Below, one piece after another: positions 1 through 12,049 of a stretch of 64,000 bases of DNA; positions within the stretch are counted from its first letter, which is position 1; each line of letters opens with the position of its first letter. The stretch spans positions 62,001 to 126,000 of the forward strand of contig JAIFAC010000144.1 of assembly GCA_026545765.1 (NCBI GenBank). Direction: 5' to 3'. The notes beneath the pieces are model-generated. The model was given only the letters and a program-made list of their open reading frames with translations, ran no database searches and was not told the origin of the DNA. A program made the translations under genes and the position numbers. Origin of the DNA: Plantago major (taxonomy: Eukaryota > Streptophyta > Magnoliopsida > Lamiales > Plantaginaceae).

Positions 1-960
1 CGTTGACCAAAATAAAAAAAAAAAATATTTTAGCGACGGATAGATTTATCCGTCGCTACAAGGCCGGAAAATTGTGGGATTAGCGACGGATAGATCTAGA
101 TCTATCCGTCGCTAAAAACCTAAAAAAAATATAATATATCTCCTCCACCACCTCCTTTTCTCCACTACTTCTCCTCTCCTCCTCCTCCCACCACCACCTT
201 TCTCCTCCCACCACCACCATCCTCCACCACCACCATCTCCTCCCACCACCACCATCCTCCACCACCACCATCTCCTCCACCACCTTTCTCCTCCCACCAC
301 CACCATCCTCCACCACCACCTTTCTCCTCCCACCACCACCATCCTCCACCACCACCATCTCCTCCACCACCTCCTTTCCTCCACCACCATCTCACCACCA
401 CCACCACCACCTCTCTCCTCCCACCACCACCACCCTTCCACCACCACCATCCTCCACCACCACCATCTCCTCCACCACCTCCTTTCCTCCACCATCCTCC
501 TCCACCACCATCTCCACCACCACCACCTCTCTACTCCCACCACCACCCTGCCACCACCACCATCTCCTCCACCACCACCACCCTGCCACCACCACCATCT
601 CCTCCACCACCACCACCACCCTTCCACCACCACCACCTCCCACCACCACTTGCACCACACCCACCGCACCACCATCGCGGATTAATCCAGATACTAATAT
701 AAAATTGTGATACGGATTTTATTTTTTAAAAAATGGGGCACGGATAGATCTATCCGTCGCCCCATAATCATTTTTTTTTTTAAAAAGGTCAATCCGTCAG
801 TCAAACTGTCATGTAATTGACGACGGATTTTTATCCGTCGCCATTTCAGCTGGGGGCACGATTTTCTATCCGTCGCCCGATCCGTCCGCCAGAGTCATGG
901 ATAGCGATTGGTCTGCATCGACGGATCTATCCGTCGCTACAGCCCAGATTTTTTGTAGTG
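1..960 (-). mobile_element. CACTA-3: terminal part of a CACTA DNA transposon
   Basis: The segment ends at 960 with TTTTTTGTAGTG, the reverse complement of the CACTACAAAAAA terminus of CACTA transposons. Inside lie several inverted copies of the subterminal motif AGCGACGGAT/ATCCGTCGCT (about 30-120, 735-765, 820-945). The first 40 bases read from the 960 end closely match those of CACTA-1 at 11523, so both belong to one family. The other terminus is outside the window. No transposase is visible here; the middle is a simple-sequence minisatellite. The element abuts a Copia gag gene at 961, so it probably inserted into that element. Strand is assigned from the terminus that matches the left end of CACTA-1. 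Confidence 0.85.
128..668. repeat. CCACCA/CTCCT minisatellite
   Basis: About 540 bp built almost entirely of CCACCACCACCATCCTCC-like units, pyrimidine-rich on the plus strand and strongly strand-asymmetric. Long open frames across it encode only Gly/Val/Trp/Arg/Glu runs and are a by-product of the repeat. It lies between subterminal repeat blocks of CACTA-3 and is absent from CACTA-1 and CACTA-2. Confidence 0.9.
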
Positions 961-1847
961 ATATGTGAAATGAGCATCCAGAATCCAAAATCCACTCATC
1001 ACTAGCTTGTTCATCAGTAATATTTAGAACTTCACCTTCATATTCAATGTTTCCTGCAAACTCATGAGAAGTGCCACCTCTATCTTTGTTTTCTTTTTGT
1101 CTCTTAAGTAAGAAACAATTCTTCTTGAGATGCCCTGGTTTCTTGCAGTGATGACAAATTCTTGTCTCTCTATTTGCAGTACCAACAGGTGCTTTACTCC
1201 TTATATCTTTATTGAATTTGTTTCTCTAAAATTGTTGTTGAGACTTTGGCCTGTAATTGTTATTCTTGACCATGAGGCCTTCACTAGATACATCTCCATT
1301 CTTAGCTGACTCCTTTTGCTGCTCCTTTTGCCTGATCAAACACTGAAACTCTTCTAATGTGACTTTCTTTTGGCCTTTGAATGCAATAGCATCTCTGATT
1401 ATGGAATTATGGCCTTATCTTCATCGGGCAACTTTGAATCTTTAATGCTATCCAAATCATCGAGAGTTTTGTTGAACGTAGCAAGTTGCTCAAGTATGTT
1501 TCGATCTGGATTAATTCTATATGAGTACAACTGAGATTTCATAAACAACCTCCTTGCTCATGATCGTGTTTGATACAACGATTCTAGTTTCTTCCATACA
1601 TCTTCAGCAGTTTTCTCTCTAGCAACTTCTCGCAGTGGTTCATCTCCAAAACTTAGAATGATTGTGTTGGAGCCTTGCCTGAGAGAATCTTTAACTCATG
1701 ATCTGTAACCGTCGTCGAAATTTCACTGCGAAGCAACAATGCCATGTCAACACCTTGTTGAATCAAGATAGCCTCCATCTTGATCTTCCAAAAAGCAAAA
1801 TCGTTGGAACCAGTAAACTTGTCGATATCAAACCTCGTTGAACCCAT
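961..1847 (-). pseudogene. Copia gag remnant with CCHC zinc knuckle
   Basis: The minus-strand start MGSTRFDIDKFTGSNDFAFW is typical of Copia gag proteins (F-G-N-F-W-K-M pattern), which form the particle shell and bind element RNA. Near 1105-1150 the minus strand encodes CHHCKKPGHLKKNC, a CX2CX4HX4C zinc knuckle. The region between is a recognisable but degraded gag. It ends at the CACTA-3 border. The fragment is not expected to be functional. Confidence 0.75.
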
Positions 1848-1910
1848 AGTTGATCACAAATCGGCAATCAATGATCGAACACACATCCGATTCCCAAAGA
1901 CGGCACCACT

Positions 1911-2388
1911 TGTTAAAATTCGATCGAAACAACACCTCAATCAAATCAACTACTCCAACAACAAACACAATCACACACAAAAACACAGAGAATTTTACGT
2001 GGTTCGATTGAATCGCTTCAATCTACATCCACAGAGAATCGATGATTTTATTACTCCACAACCTTCTAAATTCTACAACCTTTGTTACAGAGAATTGAAA
2101 GAAATTACAGCTTGAATTTTCTATACAATACTGACAAAAACAGAACAAATAACCGCTCTTAATCACAGAGAACAAACTGGAGAAACTGAGAAGAAATTGA
2201 TGATTGTTGGTGAAGAAACGAGCTAAGATCTGTTTATATAACAGATGAACATAGCAAACAAATGCTAGAAGGAGCAGGAGCCATTTGATGATAACCGCAG
2301 GAAATGATCGGACGATATGCATAAAAGTGCATTTCTATTAACTCGGCCAGATTACGTTTTCTTCAAACAAAATCGTTAAAAGTTAACA
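1911..2388 (-). repeat. Copia LTR (478 bp)
   Basis: Bounded by TGTTAAAATTCG at 1911 and GTTAAAAGTTAACA ending at 2388, giving the TG...CA ends and short inverted repeat of an LTR. On the minus strand a TATATAAA box lies near 2230-2240. The LTR ends directly before the gag leader, so it is the 5' LTR of the minus-strand element. Confidence 0.7.
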
Positions 2389-2948
2389 AACTTAAACTTG
2401 CAAATAACAACCAAGTCCCTGAACTTCTGGAATCATTTGAAAACACCACAAACTTCACAATATATATAAGATAAGATACATTATTCATTTATTAACGGAG
2501 TACTATTAATAAAATGGAGTATAATTTTTTTTCCAATTACATTAAGATCCCTTTAGAATATAAAGTCTCATAGGAGACGGTTTCTACATAACTTACCTAA
2601 AGACAGACCTACCTTATCATGAAAATCACACATGTTATTAATCAAAACACGTTGTTAATTAACGAAGTCGGGTTATTTTTGTAATATGAATAAATTTCAA
2701 TACATATTGAGAATACAGACTCTCTGATTAATCACATCGATAATTTTTTTGTCAACATAGGTCCGTCTCTAGATAAATTATCTAAAAACTGTTAGACTTA
2801 CTCCCTTTATAATGCATATTTTAATTCTGATCATTTTTTTTTCCTAACAGGCTGTATGGAGTTATAGGGAAAAAAAATGGGTTAAAAATGTTTGGTGTTT
2901 GGCATAGAGTTTGAAGAGTACTGAATTTAACTCACTTCCAACTCCACT
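2389..2948. other. AT-rich noncoding spacer
   Basis: No ORF or RNA gene is evident. A stretch at about 2560-2790 starts with AAAGTCTCATAGGAGACGG and ends near GGTCCGTCTCTAG, and resembles a short stretch at 40525-40590. It may be a decayed small repeat but I cannot classify it. Confidence 0.4.
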
Positions 2949-3824
2949 TGTCACGCCCCAAAACTAAATATTTTGGCGCGATCGGCCGTCTATCGTGAGA
3001 TGGACTCACGTCAAGACGAAGCCTCAATTTAATTTACAAAACCGTTTGAAAGGTAATTCAGAGCGTCTAAACACAAAATACAATATATACAACCTTTAGA
3101 AATTATAACACTTTCACCAATACTACTAGCTGCTCTAGACCAACTAGCTTCCACTAGCAACCATCTCAAACCGCAGTCATTTACTCAACTGGAAAAAAAG
3201 AAGGTGTAAGGGTGAGCTCCTGGCACTTTTACCCGGATCAAGTACAGTAGTAAAACATACATATATATACACTTGCCAATATATAATATAGTCAAAATCA
3301 TTTGCATGGAACATTATCAAAACAATAGCAATTTACTTTTAGCTCAATCAGACAATACACTATGGCCACACAGAACCGTTGTGGCACACAAGTCGGCTTT
3401 TACATAACAATAACAATAACAATGCCCTACCAAAGAGATAACATAACAATGGGAGATCTCCAAAAGTACGACATTCCCTCGAAAGGATCCAAACAATTCA
3501 TAGACATATCGATGAGCATAAAACATATTTTCAATCCATGTTTTTGAACAAAACACTTTTCACAAATCACAATCATGATAAAACATTTATGGGTACACAT
3601 ACTTGATCCTTTTCGAATAGATTATTATACCAATTCTCATTTCTTGATATAATAACCATAAGTTATTTGTTAATCATAAAACATACATATATATACGATA
3701 ACAATAAAATAGAAGCAGAAGTGTCAAAGAAACCCCTTTACCTCGAAGTCGACTCGAAATAAGCTTAACCTAGCTAAGACCACAAAAGCTCCTCGAACTT
3801 GCACCTCGAATCCTCTAAAAATCA
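2949..3824. mobile_element. Solo LTR, 876 bp, with CCACT target duplication
   Basis: Begins TGTCACGCCCC at 2949 and ends CA at 3824, flanked on both sides by CCACT (2944-2948 and 3825-3829). The TG...CA ends and 5-bp target duplication fit a solo LTR left by recombination between the two LTRs of an element. No coding sequence lies inside. The GGGGCGTGACA end on the opposite strand suggests a Ty3-type family, but the lineage is uncertain. Confidence 0.65.
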
Positions 3825-3833
3825 CCACTATAT

Positions 3834-4320
3834 TGTAAGAACCCAAATTGAATATCAAAACGTAAATAAATCAAGTTTAGAGGACAAACGATGGTGGATG
3901 ATGATGTCATGGTGACGTAAGTGCCAAAATTCAAAAGTAAATTGATGGTGGTTCAGTAACGTGAACTTGAAAAGGGAAAGGCAAAATAGTCAGGTTTTCT
4001 CAAAGCTTGGTTACGTGAATGTGTGCATGGTTCATGCAAAATCAACCATAAACTGAGATTTAAAGTTTACCTTGTGAAAAGAATAAAGGCAGTTTGTGAA
4101 GACGAAAAAGGATGTTCATCAAATTTGGTATTTGATGCGGCAGGGATAAAATTCTGCGGTCTCGGTAAGTTTGTATGCAGAGGGTTCTGAATTATAGAGT
4201 AAATAGGTATGGGCTCGGGCCTAAATTAAGAAAATCAATTTTAAAAATATTACTAGACCCAGTTCACTATAAAAATAAAATAACACTATAATATATAATA
4301 AAAAAATACGGGTTCTTACA
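3834..4320. repeat. LTR-like or TIR-bearing unit, 487 bp
   Basis: Starts TGTAAGAACCC and ends with the exact reverse complement GGGTTCTTACA. TGTAAGAACCC is a common start of plant Ty3 LTRs, yet an 11-bp perfect inverted repeat would also fit a small DNA element. Flanks CCACTATAT and CCAGTAATT are only partly alike, so no target duplication is proven. Confidence 0.45.
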
Positions 4321-4738
4321 CCAGTAATTGACTATCTTTCTTTTTGAACCCTATTATTTTATTTATTTACACTAACATTCTAAAATCAATTAAACAATCT
4401 TAAAACCAATCAAATAACGTTAAAAATATCAAACAAATCACTTGTTCATTACACATATCAATTCATTCTTACACATCCCTAATAAAGTCTATAACACAAT
4501 AACTCAATCGCAAACAACCTTCTTTTTTTTATAGCTTAACTATAACTCATTTTACTAATTGTTGATACGGAAATATGTCCAATCTGTCATAGACGCCTTT
4601 GGAACGAATCCTAATGCGTCCCAAGTTGTCTACGGATCCGAGACTTACAGTCCGACCCGCAGGTCTGATCCTAAGCCCCCGCAAGTCCGATCACCCAGGA
4701 GGAAAGGGGCAGGAGGGCTCAAAGGGTAGTAGGTCCGA
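4321..4738. other. Unassigned spacer before Copia element A
   Basis: AT-rich up to about 4560, then a more GC-rich stretch (4560-4738) beginning TGTTGATACGG, which could be the start of another truncated LTR cut by element A. No second copy is in the window to confirm this. Confidence 0.3.
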
Positions 4739-6317
4739 TGTTAGGAATATCTGTTTAGATTTTGATCCGCAACCTAATGACTTATCTTAGCTCAGAAAGG
4801 TGATTAGTACTCTTAGTTCACTTGAACACTGTAAAAGAGGAAACTCACTGAGTATGATAGTCTAGCAAATCTTGTATAGGATGTTAGGTCTCAAAATATA
4901 ATTTTTATTTTCTAAAGAAGACCAAGAAGAAGGCATCCAGCAGGAAAAGATCAACGGATTTGAAGATTTGAAGACTGCACAAGATTGCTGAAGACAAGGG
5001 TTTTCCAGAAACTTATGTCCAGATATCTTGAAGAAACAAGTGTTTCGAAACATACATGTTGCAAAAGATATCTGAGAATAAAAGGTTTCTGAGACAAGGA
5101 AAGTCCCCACAGATATCTACACTCAGATACCTTGGACATAAAATATGCTTCTGAAAAAGAAACATATTATAACAAGTTGTTCAAACAAGTGGTATCTGGA
5201 GCTATGATGATCTCTGGAAAAGAACGTGCAAAGCCTCAGAAATCTTGCATAGTTCCGTTGGCACTACAGGACAAAATATAGTACAGTGCATTAAATGCGT
5301 AGACAAAAATGTCTGAACAAAAGCAGTAGCTTCAAGAAGAAGACAAGCCTGCTACAGTACTATATTCAGATATCAATAGTTTGAATTTGATTAAGCCTAA
5401 CGGATACTATTCAAATGGCACTCAAAATTCATCTATAAATATCAACACTAGATCGCTTGAGAATACACCTTAGAACACATCAACTCCAAGAACACCTAAT
5501 ACTCACACAAGCGCCTCAAGTAAACTACTTACCTTCAAGCTTTCTCATGCACCAAAGCTTGATTCTAAGTAGCACAAAAGTTCTAAGTATCCTGATCCTT
5601 AACGAGCATTGTTATTTGTGAAAGAGTTGAACTAAGATTTCTTATCTAAGTTTCATTCTCTTGAACACTTACCATAGACTTGGGTCAGTAGAGAACAAGA
5701 TACCATACATTGCAAAGTGTATTAAGTATACTTGATTCAGTAGCTATCTCAATAACTCAAAGTTATTAAAAAAGCTCACCGACAATTTACCTTAACCAAC
5801 ACCTTAAACGGCGTGAGTGGAAGTACTTAGTTTGGGAAATTAAGGAATAACTCCAAGGTTATTGAGAAAGGAAGTACTTAGTTTGGGAAACTAAGGAACA
5901 AATTCAAAAGGTTTCGAGTAAAGTACTACTGTCAGGAAAGGTGGAATAACTCAGGGGGAACACTTGGTTGGGAACCTAGTGCATTTAGGAATCAAGAAAA
6001 GATATCTGTAAGGTTACCTCATTTATCCTAGTGGATTCTAGGTCTGAGAAAGACCGAAGTGGATTAGTTGAAGGATTACGCCACCTTCAGATACCACTAT
6101 AAAAAGACTTGTGTTATTTACTTCGCAGCTTTATTACTTGTTTTACTTATATTGCAAAGTACTTACACTTATCTTGTCAACACGCACTTATCTCGTAAGT
6201 CTTCCGCCTTCCTAAATTAAGTGTCAGATATCTTGAGAAACTGTGCTTATCGACAAAAGTTTTAAAAGACTATTTACCCCCTCCAGCCTTTTTACTTTGC
6301 CGTTATCTCGACCAACA
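4739..6317 (+). repeat. Left LTR of Copia A (1579 bp)
   Basis: Starts TGTTAGGAATATCTG and ends CCAACA just before the primer site. Matches the LTRs at 22350, 42167 and 57569. The left third is nearly identical to the LTR at 22350; the right two thirds differ mainly at CAG/CTG triplets (see findings). The LTR should hold the promoter and polyadenylation signals; I did not assign exact boxes. Confidence 0.85.
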
Positions 6318-6319
6318 AG

Positions 6320-6331
6320 TGGTATCAGAGC
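6320..6331 (+). other. Primer binding site (tRNA-iMet type)
   Basis: TGGTATCAGAGC lies two bases after the left LTR and is complementary to the 3' end of initiator methionine tRNA, the usual primer of plant Copia elements. Confidence 0.9.
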
Positions 6332-6430
6332 GGAGGTTCCCAAGCCTTCTCGATCAACCTAGATCCCATAAGTGCCCACTAACCGCTTTTCACCTACACT
6401 TGATTCGCTTATTTAGTGTGTTTGCTTATG

Positions 6431-8566
6431 ATGTCTTTAACTCGACGCACCAATTCTTAAGCCGTAGAATTATGAGAAATGGAAGAACAACATGATGCTC
6501 CACCTAGAAGCCATCAAAGATTTAAATGATCAAGTAATAAAGAATGGCCCAATAGTCATTCAACAACTCAAGCAAGTCATAGAGGTTTCTAATGGTAGAG
6601 ATAGAGAACAAAGTGATGGGTCTTCACATGATGCATCAACCAAAGGAGACCCATAGTCAAGTTATTTATTTAACCAAAGCCCCGTGAGAACTCGGATATC
6701 TAAGATGCCAAGAGAAATAGATTGATGGAAAGGCTCGAATATCATCATAATTCTACTCCAGAGCATATACAAGGTAAACTGGGTGCAAAACGCGAAGTGG
6801 CTCGGCAACCGATTGAAGAAATCAGGCCGGCAAAAAAAACAAAGGAAAATAAGTTCAAGTTTTGAAGCTAAAATTCCAAATTTTAAACAAGGTCCCAGAG
6901 ACTCTCAAGAACTAGATTTCCATAACACTTATGAGTGACATGGCTGCACTTGGTGAAAGTAATAGATATACCCAATGTAAAAAGATTAAAACCATTGTGA
7001 GAAGTCTAAATTATAACCTGAACACACAAAGTTTTTCTACTTTAACCAAGGAATGCCAGATATCACTCTGTGGAACTTTTCTCTCACCTTCATCGCTGAC
7101 TATGAGACAACTCAAAGGAACAAACAACCGAGAAGTTGCAGAGTGTTGCTCTAGTTGCTCAAGGAACTTCAAAAGAAGAAAGGCAAGGATGGACTGAGGA
7201 TGCTCTTGTCAGAAGCTAATGGGAAAATATGTCACGAGAAATTGAGAGAAGAAAAGCCAAAGAGAAGTCAAAAGCATCTAGGCACAAACTATCACCAAGA
7301 CAAAAATATGCAAAGCTCACGAACAAGCCACCAAAAAGCATCAAGTATCGAGGAAGGTAAATAGGAAATGATATCTGTTTCTATTGTCAGAAACCTGGTC
7401 ATTTCAAGTAGGATTGTCCTGCCTTCAACAAATTTAAGACATGTGACAAGAAAGATAGAATAATCTTCAAAAGAATTCAAAGAGCTATGCTCACTGAAGA
7501 AAGGAAAAAGATTCAACTCCAACTGGATGCTCTAGATATTGAGTCTGATTCTGAGGATGAGGATTCAGATGATTCCACACTGCCTTCCCCAGAAATATGC
7601 GGTGTTTCTCATGAAGTAATTGACTTTGGTCAAAAGAAGAAAGAAGTGTGTGGAATGGCTGAAGAAATCTTCCCAGATATCTCCAACATTGAACCTTGTC
7701 TAATGGCTGATGAGGTAACACATACTTCCTGTTATACTTATGAAAGTGATGACGAAGGAATCAAAGAACTGGAAAATCTCAGAAAAGAAATTGATCTTTA
7801 CAAAATAGAATTTCTAATGTTCCGAGCTAGAGCCGAAAATTTCGAAGACGAAAAGAATTCTCTTGCAAAGGAAATTTCTAAATTAATCAAGATATCTGAG
7901 AAAAAGGATGCTGAAAATGCATTTCTCAAGGCTCAGATATCTGAGACCGAAAAGTCACATAAAGAAGCAATGACCAATCTTCAAAAGAAATGTGAAGGTC
8001 TTCTCTCTGAGAATAAGGAACTCAAAAAGAAAGAACTATCCTTTCAATCTTATGCCAAAGCTAGTGACACTCTTACTGAAGTACAATCTTATTTAAGAGA
8101 TCCTTCAGAAAAGAGAGGACTTGGGCTGGACACACACACAGACAGTTCCACCACTCTGAATAAGAGTAATGAAGGACTAACATTCGTCTTTGCTCATCAA
8201 GGTGATTCCCAAACAATCTACAGTATCGGTCAGAAAGCTAAGATTGTTGACAAAGGAAAGGCAGTTGCGACCAAGCCTTCATGGGAAAAACAAGTCCAAA
8301 AGAAAACTGTGGGAAATGTCTCTGAAAAGAAACATAACATTGAGAAGTGCAATCACCCACAGTGCTATGTCTCTCAAAAAGGAAAAACTGCAGGAGCTGG
8401 CAAATTTTCTTATGTCACGTTTTCTGGAAAGAAAATTGATCATCCAGAGCCTAGCAAAGTCACGAGAAGAGATCTCGATAGCATCGTGTGCTCGAATGGT
8501 ATCGCTATAAACCTATTGGGAAACAACTTGCTCGCGAATACAAACAAGAGCAAGAACGATGGTTAA
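6431..8566 (+). pseudogene. Copia A gag region with zinc knuckle and acidic coiled-coil tail
   Basis: Starts at the ATG matching the MSLT start of the sister copy at 24079. The N-terminal part holds a Copia gag_2-type fold (SDMAALGESNRYTQ region). Near 7375-7425 is a CCHC zinc knuckle (CFYCQKPGHF). The longest frame (7487-8566, 359 codons) is an acidic stretch (ESDSEDEDSDDS) followed by a Lys/Glu-rich likely coiled coil (about residues 90-200) and a basic tail. Gag would package element RNA. The region is broken; sister copies lie at 24079 and 43847. Confidence 0.75.
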
Positions 8567-8889
8567 AGGCTAGAATTGCTCAAAGAATTATCGTAATGGA
8601 AGATAAATCAAGCCGAAAATCTAAATGCTGTGGCTAGAAGAAATCGTTAGGAAAGCTAAGTTTGTCAAAAGCGCATCGTAACTGACAGTATCCGAAAGCA
8701 CCAAATGGAGCACCTAGGAACACACCAAGGAAGAAAATAGTTCTTAACAACAATGATACTAATCATTTAACTAAGATTCCTCCTTATGTTCCTCGTAGAC
8801 AAAAGAATGTTCCTAAAAATTCATTCAAAAGTGGATTCCATCGAAGATTCTTTAATCCAGATGGTTCCATTGGTATGAGAACCTAATCT

Positions 8890-9190
8890 CTGCTTCCTGC
8901 TTTGTGCGTAACACTCTAAAGACTAACTCAAAGTGGAATTTTGATAGTGGATGTGCGAAGCACATGACAGGAGACAAAGCAAATCTGATTAACTACAAAA
9001 AATGCAATGATGGACCAATTATCAGGTTTGCTGGAGGTGATGAAAATTCAACCATAGGCAATTTGAAGTTCGCACCTCACAATCTCTCAAGTACTTCATG
9101 TAAAGGATTGAAATATAATCTCCTAAGCATGAGTCAACTAGTAGACAAAGGGTACCGTCAAGATCAAGTCAAAACTATGTAAAGTAATCG
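8890..9190 (+). pseudogene. Copia A aspartic protease region
   Basis: The frame at 8904-9182 contains WNFDSGCAKHMTGDK, the D-S-G-C-H-M-T-G signature of Copia protease, which cuts the polyprotein, followed by KGLKYNLLSMSQLVDKGY, the conserved block before the pre-integrase region. The sister copy in element C is at about 46330-46560. Degraded. Confidence 0.75.
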
Positions 9191-10200
9191 ACAATGAGTC
9201 AAGCGCATACTTGGTCATAAGGCGTAAAGGAAATCTTTATGTTGCTAATTGGGCATCCGCCACAACCGATGAATGTCTCATGGTGAGTCAATCTGGCCAC
9301 ACTGAGAAAATTGGCTATGGCATAAAAGAATGAGTCACTTGAATTTCAAAACTCTGAATAAACTAGCCAAGAAAGAGTTGGTGGTCGTTTACCCAAAATG
9401 GCATATAGAAAAGAAGGTGTATGCTCACCCAAATGGGAAAACAATCCAAAACATCTTTCAAGTCTAAAACTAGACATTCCAAGGAGAGGCCAACGCAAAT
9501 GTTACATATGGATCTGCTCAATCCTCAAGAATTAGTTATGCAGAAAGAAGTATGGTCCGTTGTTGTTGATGATTACTTAAGATTCACTTGGGTTGTCTTT
9601 CTCAAACACAAATCGATGCAAGGGTTGAGATACCTAACTTGTCAATAAGCTCAAGTCATGAAAATGACAAGGTATCAGAATCGTAATGCACTATGGTACT
9701 GAAGTTTGTGAACCAAAGACATCAAAGAGTTTTGTACTTGCAAAGGTATACAACATCAACTATCTTCTATAAGGACACCACAACAAAATGGTGTTGCGAA
9801 AGAAAGAATAGGACTCGAGAGAAGCAAAGAAGAACAATGCTTACGACATCAAATAAGTGAGATCTATCGGGTTGAAGTCAGAACACAAAGATGCTACGCC
9901 AAAATAGATGTCTAATTAACAAACACCATGACAAAACTCCGTAAGCTTTTCATTGGTAGACCCCTAGTATCAAACATCTAAGGGTGTTTCGTTGCGTATG
10001 TTTCGCTCTTAACAATGGAAAAGAATACTTGAGAACATTTCAACCAAAGGCGTATGAAGGGTATTTCGTTATTCTCTAATAGCAAAGCCTATGCATCTAC
10101 AACAAAAGAACGCAAAAGATCGAAGAATCTATTCACGTAGTATTCTATGAAGGAAACAAGAAAGTACTCTTAAATGATGATCTCTCAGATAGGTTCAAAG
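9190..10200 (+). pseudogene. Copia A integrase region
   Basis: Downstream of protease come the gag-pre-integrase block (NLYVANWAS) and an integrase core: LLNPQEL and VVVDDYLRFTWVVFLKHK, the segment around the first and second catalytic aspartates. It would insert the cDNA into the genome. The same order and motifs occur in element C at 46.5-47.5 kb, where they are better preserved. Heavily degraded here. Confidence 0.7.
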
Positions 10201-10639
10201 AACTAATGATTAAAGATTCTGAAAAAGGATCCTTAGAAGGAAACAATTCTATCATTCAAATAGAGGATGAGTCTGACGATGAAAAGCAACCTATGCTTAG
10301 TATTAACAAGATGACTCTAAGACATGATGAAGAATTTCCTATGAGAATTCGTAAATGGAACAAAGCATCGAGAACCTTCATCATGAAAAGGTATCTGAAA
10401 ATGAGATTGCTGAAATGCAAGATCCAGATATCCCTAACACTGAAAAAGTGTCAGATATCCATGACATTTCCGATATGTCAGATATCCCAGATACTGCACA
10501 AGTATCTCATCAAGATCATATTGATTCACATTCAAATCAAATTGATATTGATCCTACTAGTTCAAAACCCATTATGAAATGGATAAGAAATCATCCTTCA
10601 AAGATGTTATCGTCCCATAGACCAAGGAGTTAGAACTAG

Positions 10640-11522
10640 AAGATCAATCGAAAATGCAAGTTGTTCTATGGATGTTTCATCTCAAAAATTGAACCAAAGA
10701 CTATAGAAGAAGCATTAAAAGATCAAGATTCGATCTCAGTAATGCAAGAAGAGTCGATCAATTTGAGAGAAACGAAGTCCTAAACCGTTCCATTTGTCGA
10801 CGGAATATCAGTAATCGAACCAAGTGGGTTTTCGTAAACAAATGAACGAAGTTTGGTGAAATAACGTAAACAAAGCTAGTTGGTTGCTAGGATTCACCTG
10901 CATCAAGGACTAGATTTTGATGAATCTTATGCACCAGCTGCAAGATTCGATGCAATAAGACTCTTTCTAGCCTTTTGCACTCATAATGACTTTACGCTTA
11001 TCGATGGATGTCAAGAGTGCATTTCTAAATGGTGAACTGGCCGAGGAAGTCTATGTTGAGCAACCACCGTTTTGAAGTTTCTCGTAAAATAGGATGGTCT
11101 ATAAGCTTCAAAAAGCTCAGATGGGTCAAACAAGCTCCAAGAGCATGGTATCATACATTGGCCGACACCTACTAGAAAGTGGCTTCAAGAAAGGAGATGT
11201 TGACAAAACACTCTTCACATCGAACCATGACTAAAACCGCTTAGTTCAAGTATATGTTGATGACATTATATTTGGATCTAGAGACAAGCAACTTTGTGAA
11301 GATTTTGCTGAACTCATGAAATGTAAATTTGAGATGAGCATGATGGGGAATTGAATTACTTCCTAGGGCTGCAAGTCAAGCAACTCAATGATGGAATATT
11401 CATTAGTTAAACAAAGTATGCAAAGGACATTCTCAATAAATTTAATCTAAAGCCTTCTGAAAAGAATGCTAAGATACCAATGAGCATCGGAACCAAAATG
11501 ACCTACACTGAATCTGACAAGA
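10640..11522 (+). pseudogene. Copia A reverse transcriptase, part before CACTA-1
   Basis: Recognisable blocks are the DFDESYAP motif near 10915-10940 and VYVDDIIFGS near 11250-11280, the YVDD catalytic box of Copia RT, followed by the LMKCKFEMSMMG block. Reverse transcriptase copies element RNA into cDNA. The gene is split at 11523 by CACTA-1 and resumes at 14919. Element C has the same region uninterrupted at 48.1-49.1 kb. Degraded. Confidence 0.8.
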
Positions 11523-12049
11523 CACTACAAAAAATATGGGCTGTAGCGACGGATAGATCCGCTTAGCAGCCAATTATCCGTCGCCTACCGCGACGGATCG
11601 GGCGACGGATAGAAAATCCGCTCGCCTCGAGCCGTGGCGACGATAACAATCGTCGCCCAATTCGACGGATTGGACGACGGATTGACCAATTATTTTTTTT
11701 AATTCTGATTTAGCGACGGATAGATCTATCCGTCAAGAATATAGCGACGATAGATTATCTGTCAAGAGATTTAGACGGATAGAATCTATCCGCTAAATAT
11801 TTTAATCGACTAGTGACGGAATTTGAAATTCGCTAATTCCACATCGCTAATTCCGCCACTACTTCCGCTACTATTTATTTCATATTAATCCCTATTTTTC
11901 GTAGTTCACCTATTTAATCAATATAATGTTCGATAATAAATCAATAATACGGAAAATGTTTCAATGAATAAAAAGTAATATTCGAGTCGAGAAATTATCC
12001 AAACAAGTGTAAATATGAAAAAATCCAACATACAGATACATAACTAGCT

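Larger units (their letters stand above)
961..2388 (-). mobile_element. Ty1/Copia retrotransposon fragment (LTR plus gag), minus strand
   Basis: Fossil Copia element read right to left: an LTR at 1911-2388, a short leader with a possible primer site, then gag from 1847 down to 961, where CACTA-3 begins. Protease, integrase and RT are not in the window. The gag start resembles the TNT1/Tork-like group. This is a different family from elements A and C. It is broken and partial. Confidence 0.8.

Noticed and set aside
80-675. Overlapping minus-strand frames of 80-190 codons rich in Gly, Val, Trp and Arg
   Set aside because: They run through the CCACCA minisatellite in several frames at once; the composition follows the repeat and no domain is present.
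3344-3556. Paired 60-70 codon frames on both strands in the solo LTR
   Set aside because: No recognisable domain, overlapping on opposite strands, and inside an LTR.
5300-11520. CAG/CTG changes considered as cytosine deamination (RIP-like or methylation decay)
   Set aside because: Many differences are length changes or produce CG-containing forms rather than C-to-T or G-to-A transitions.
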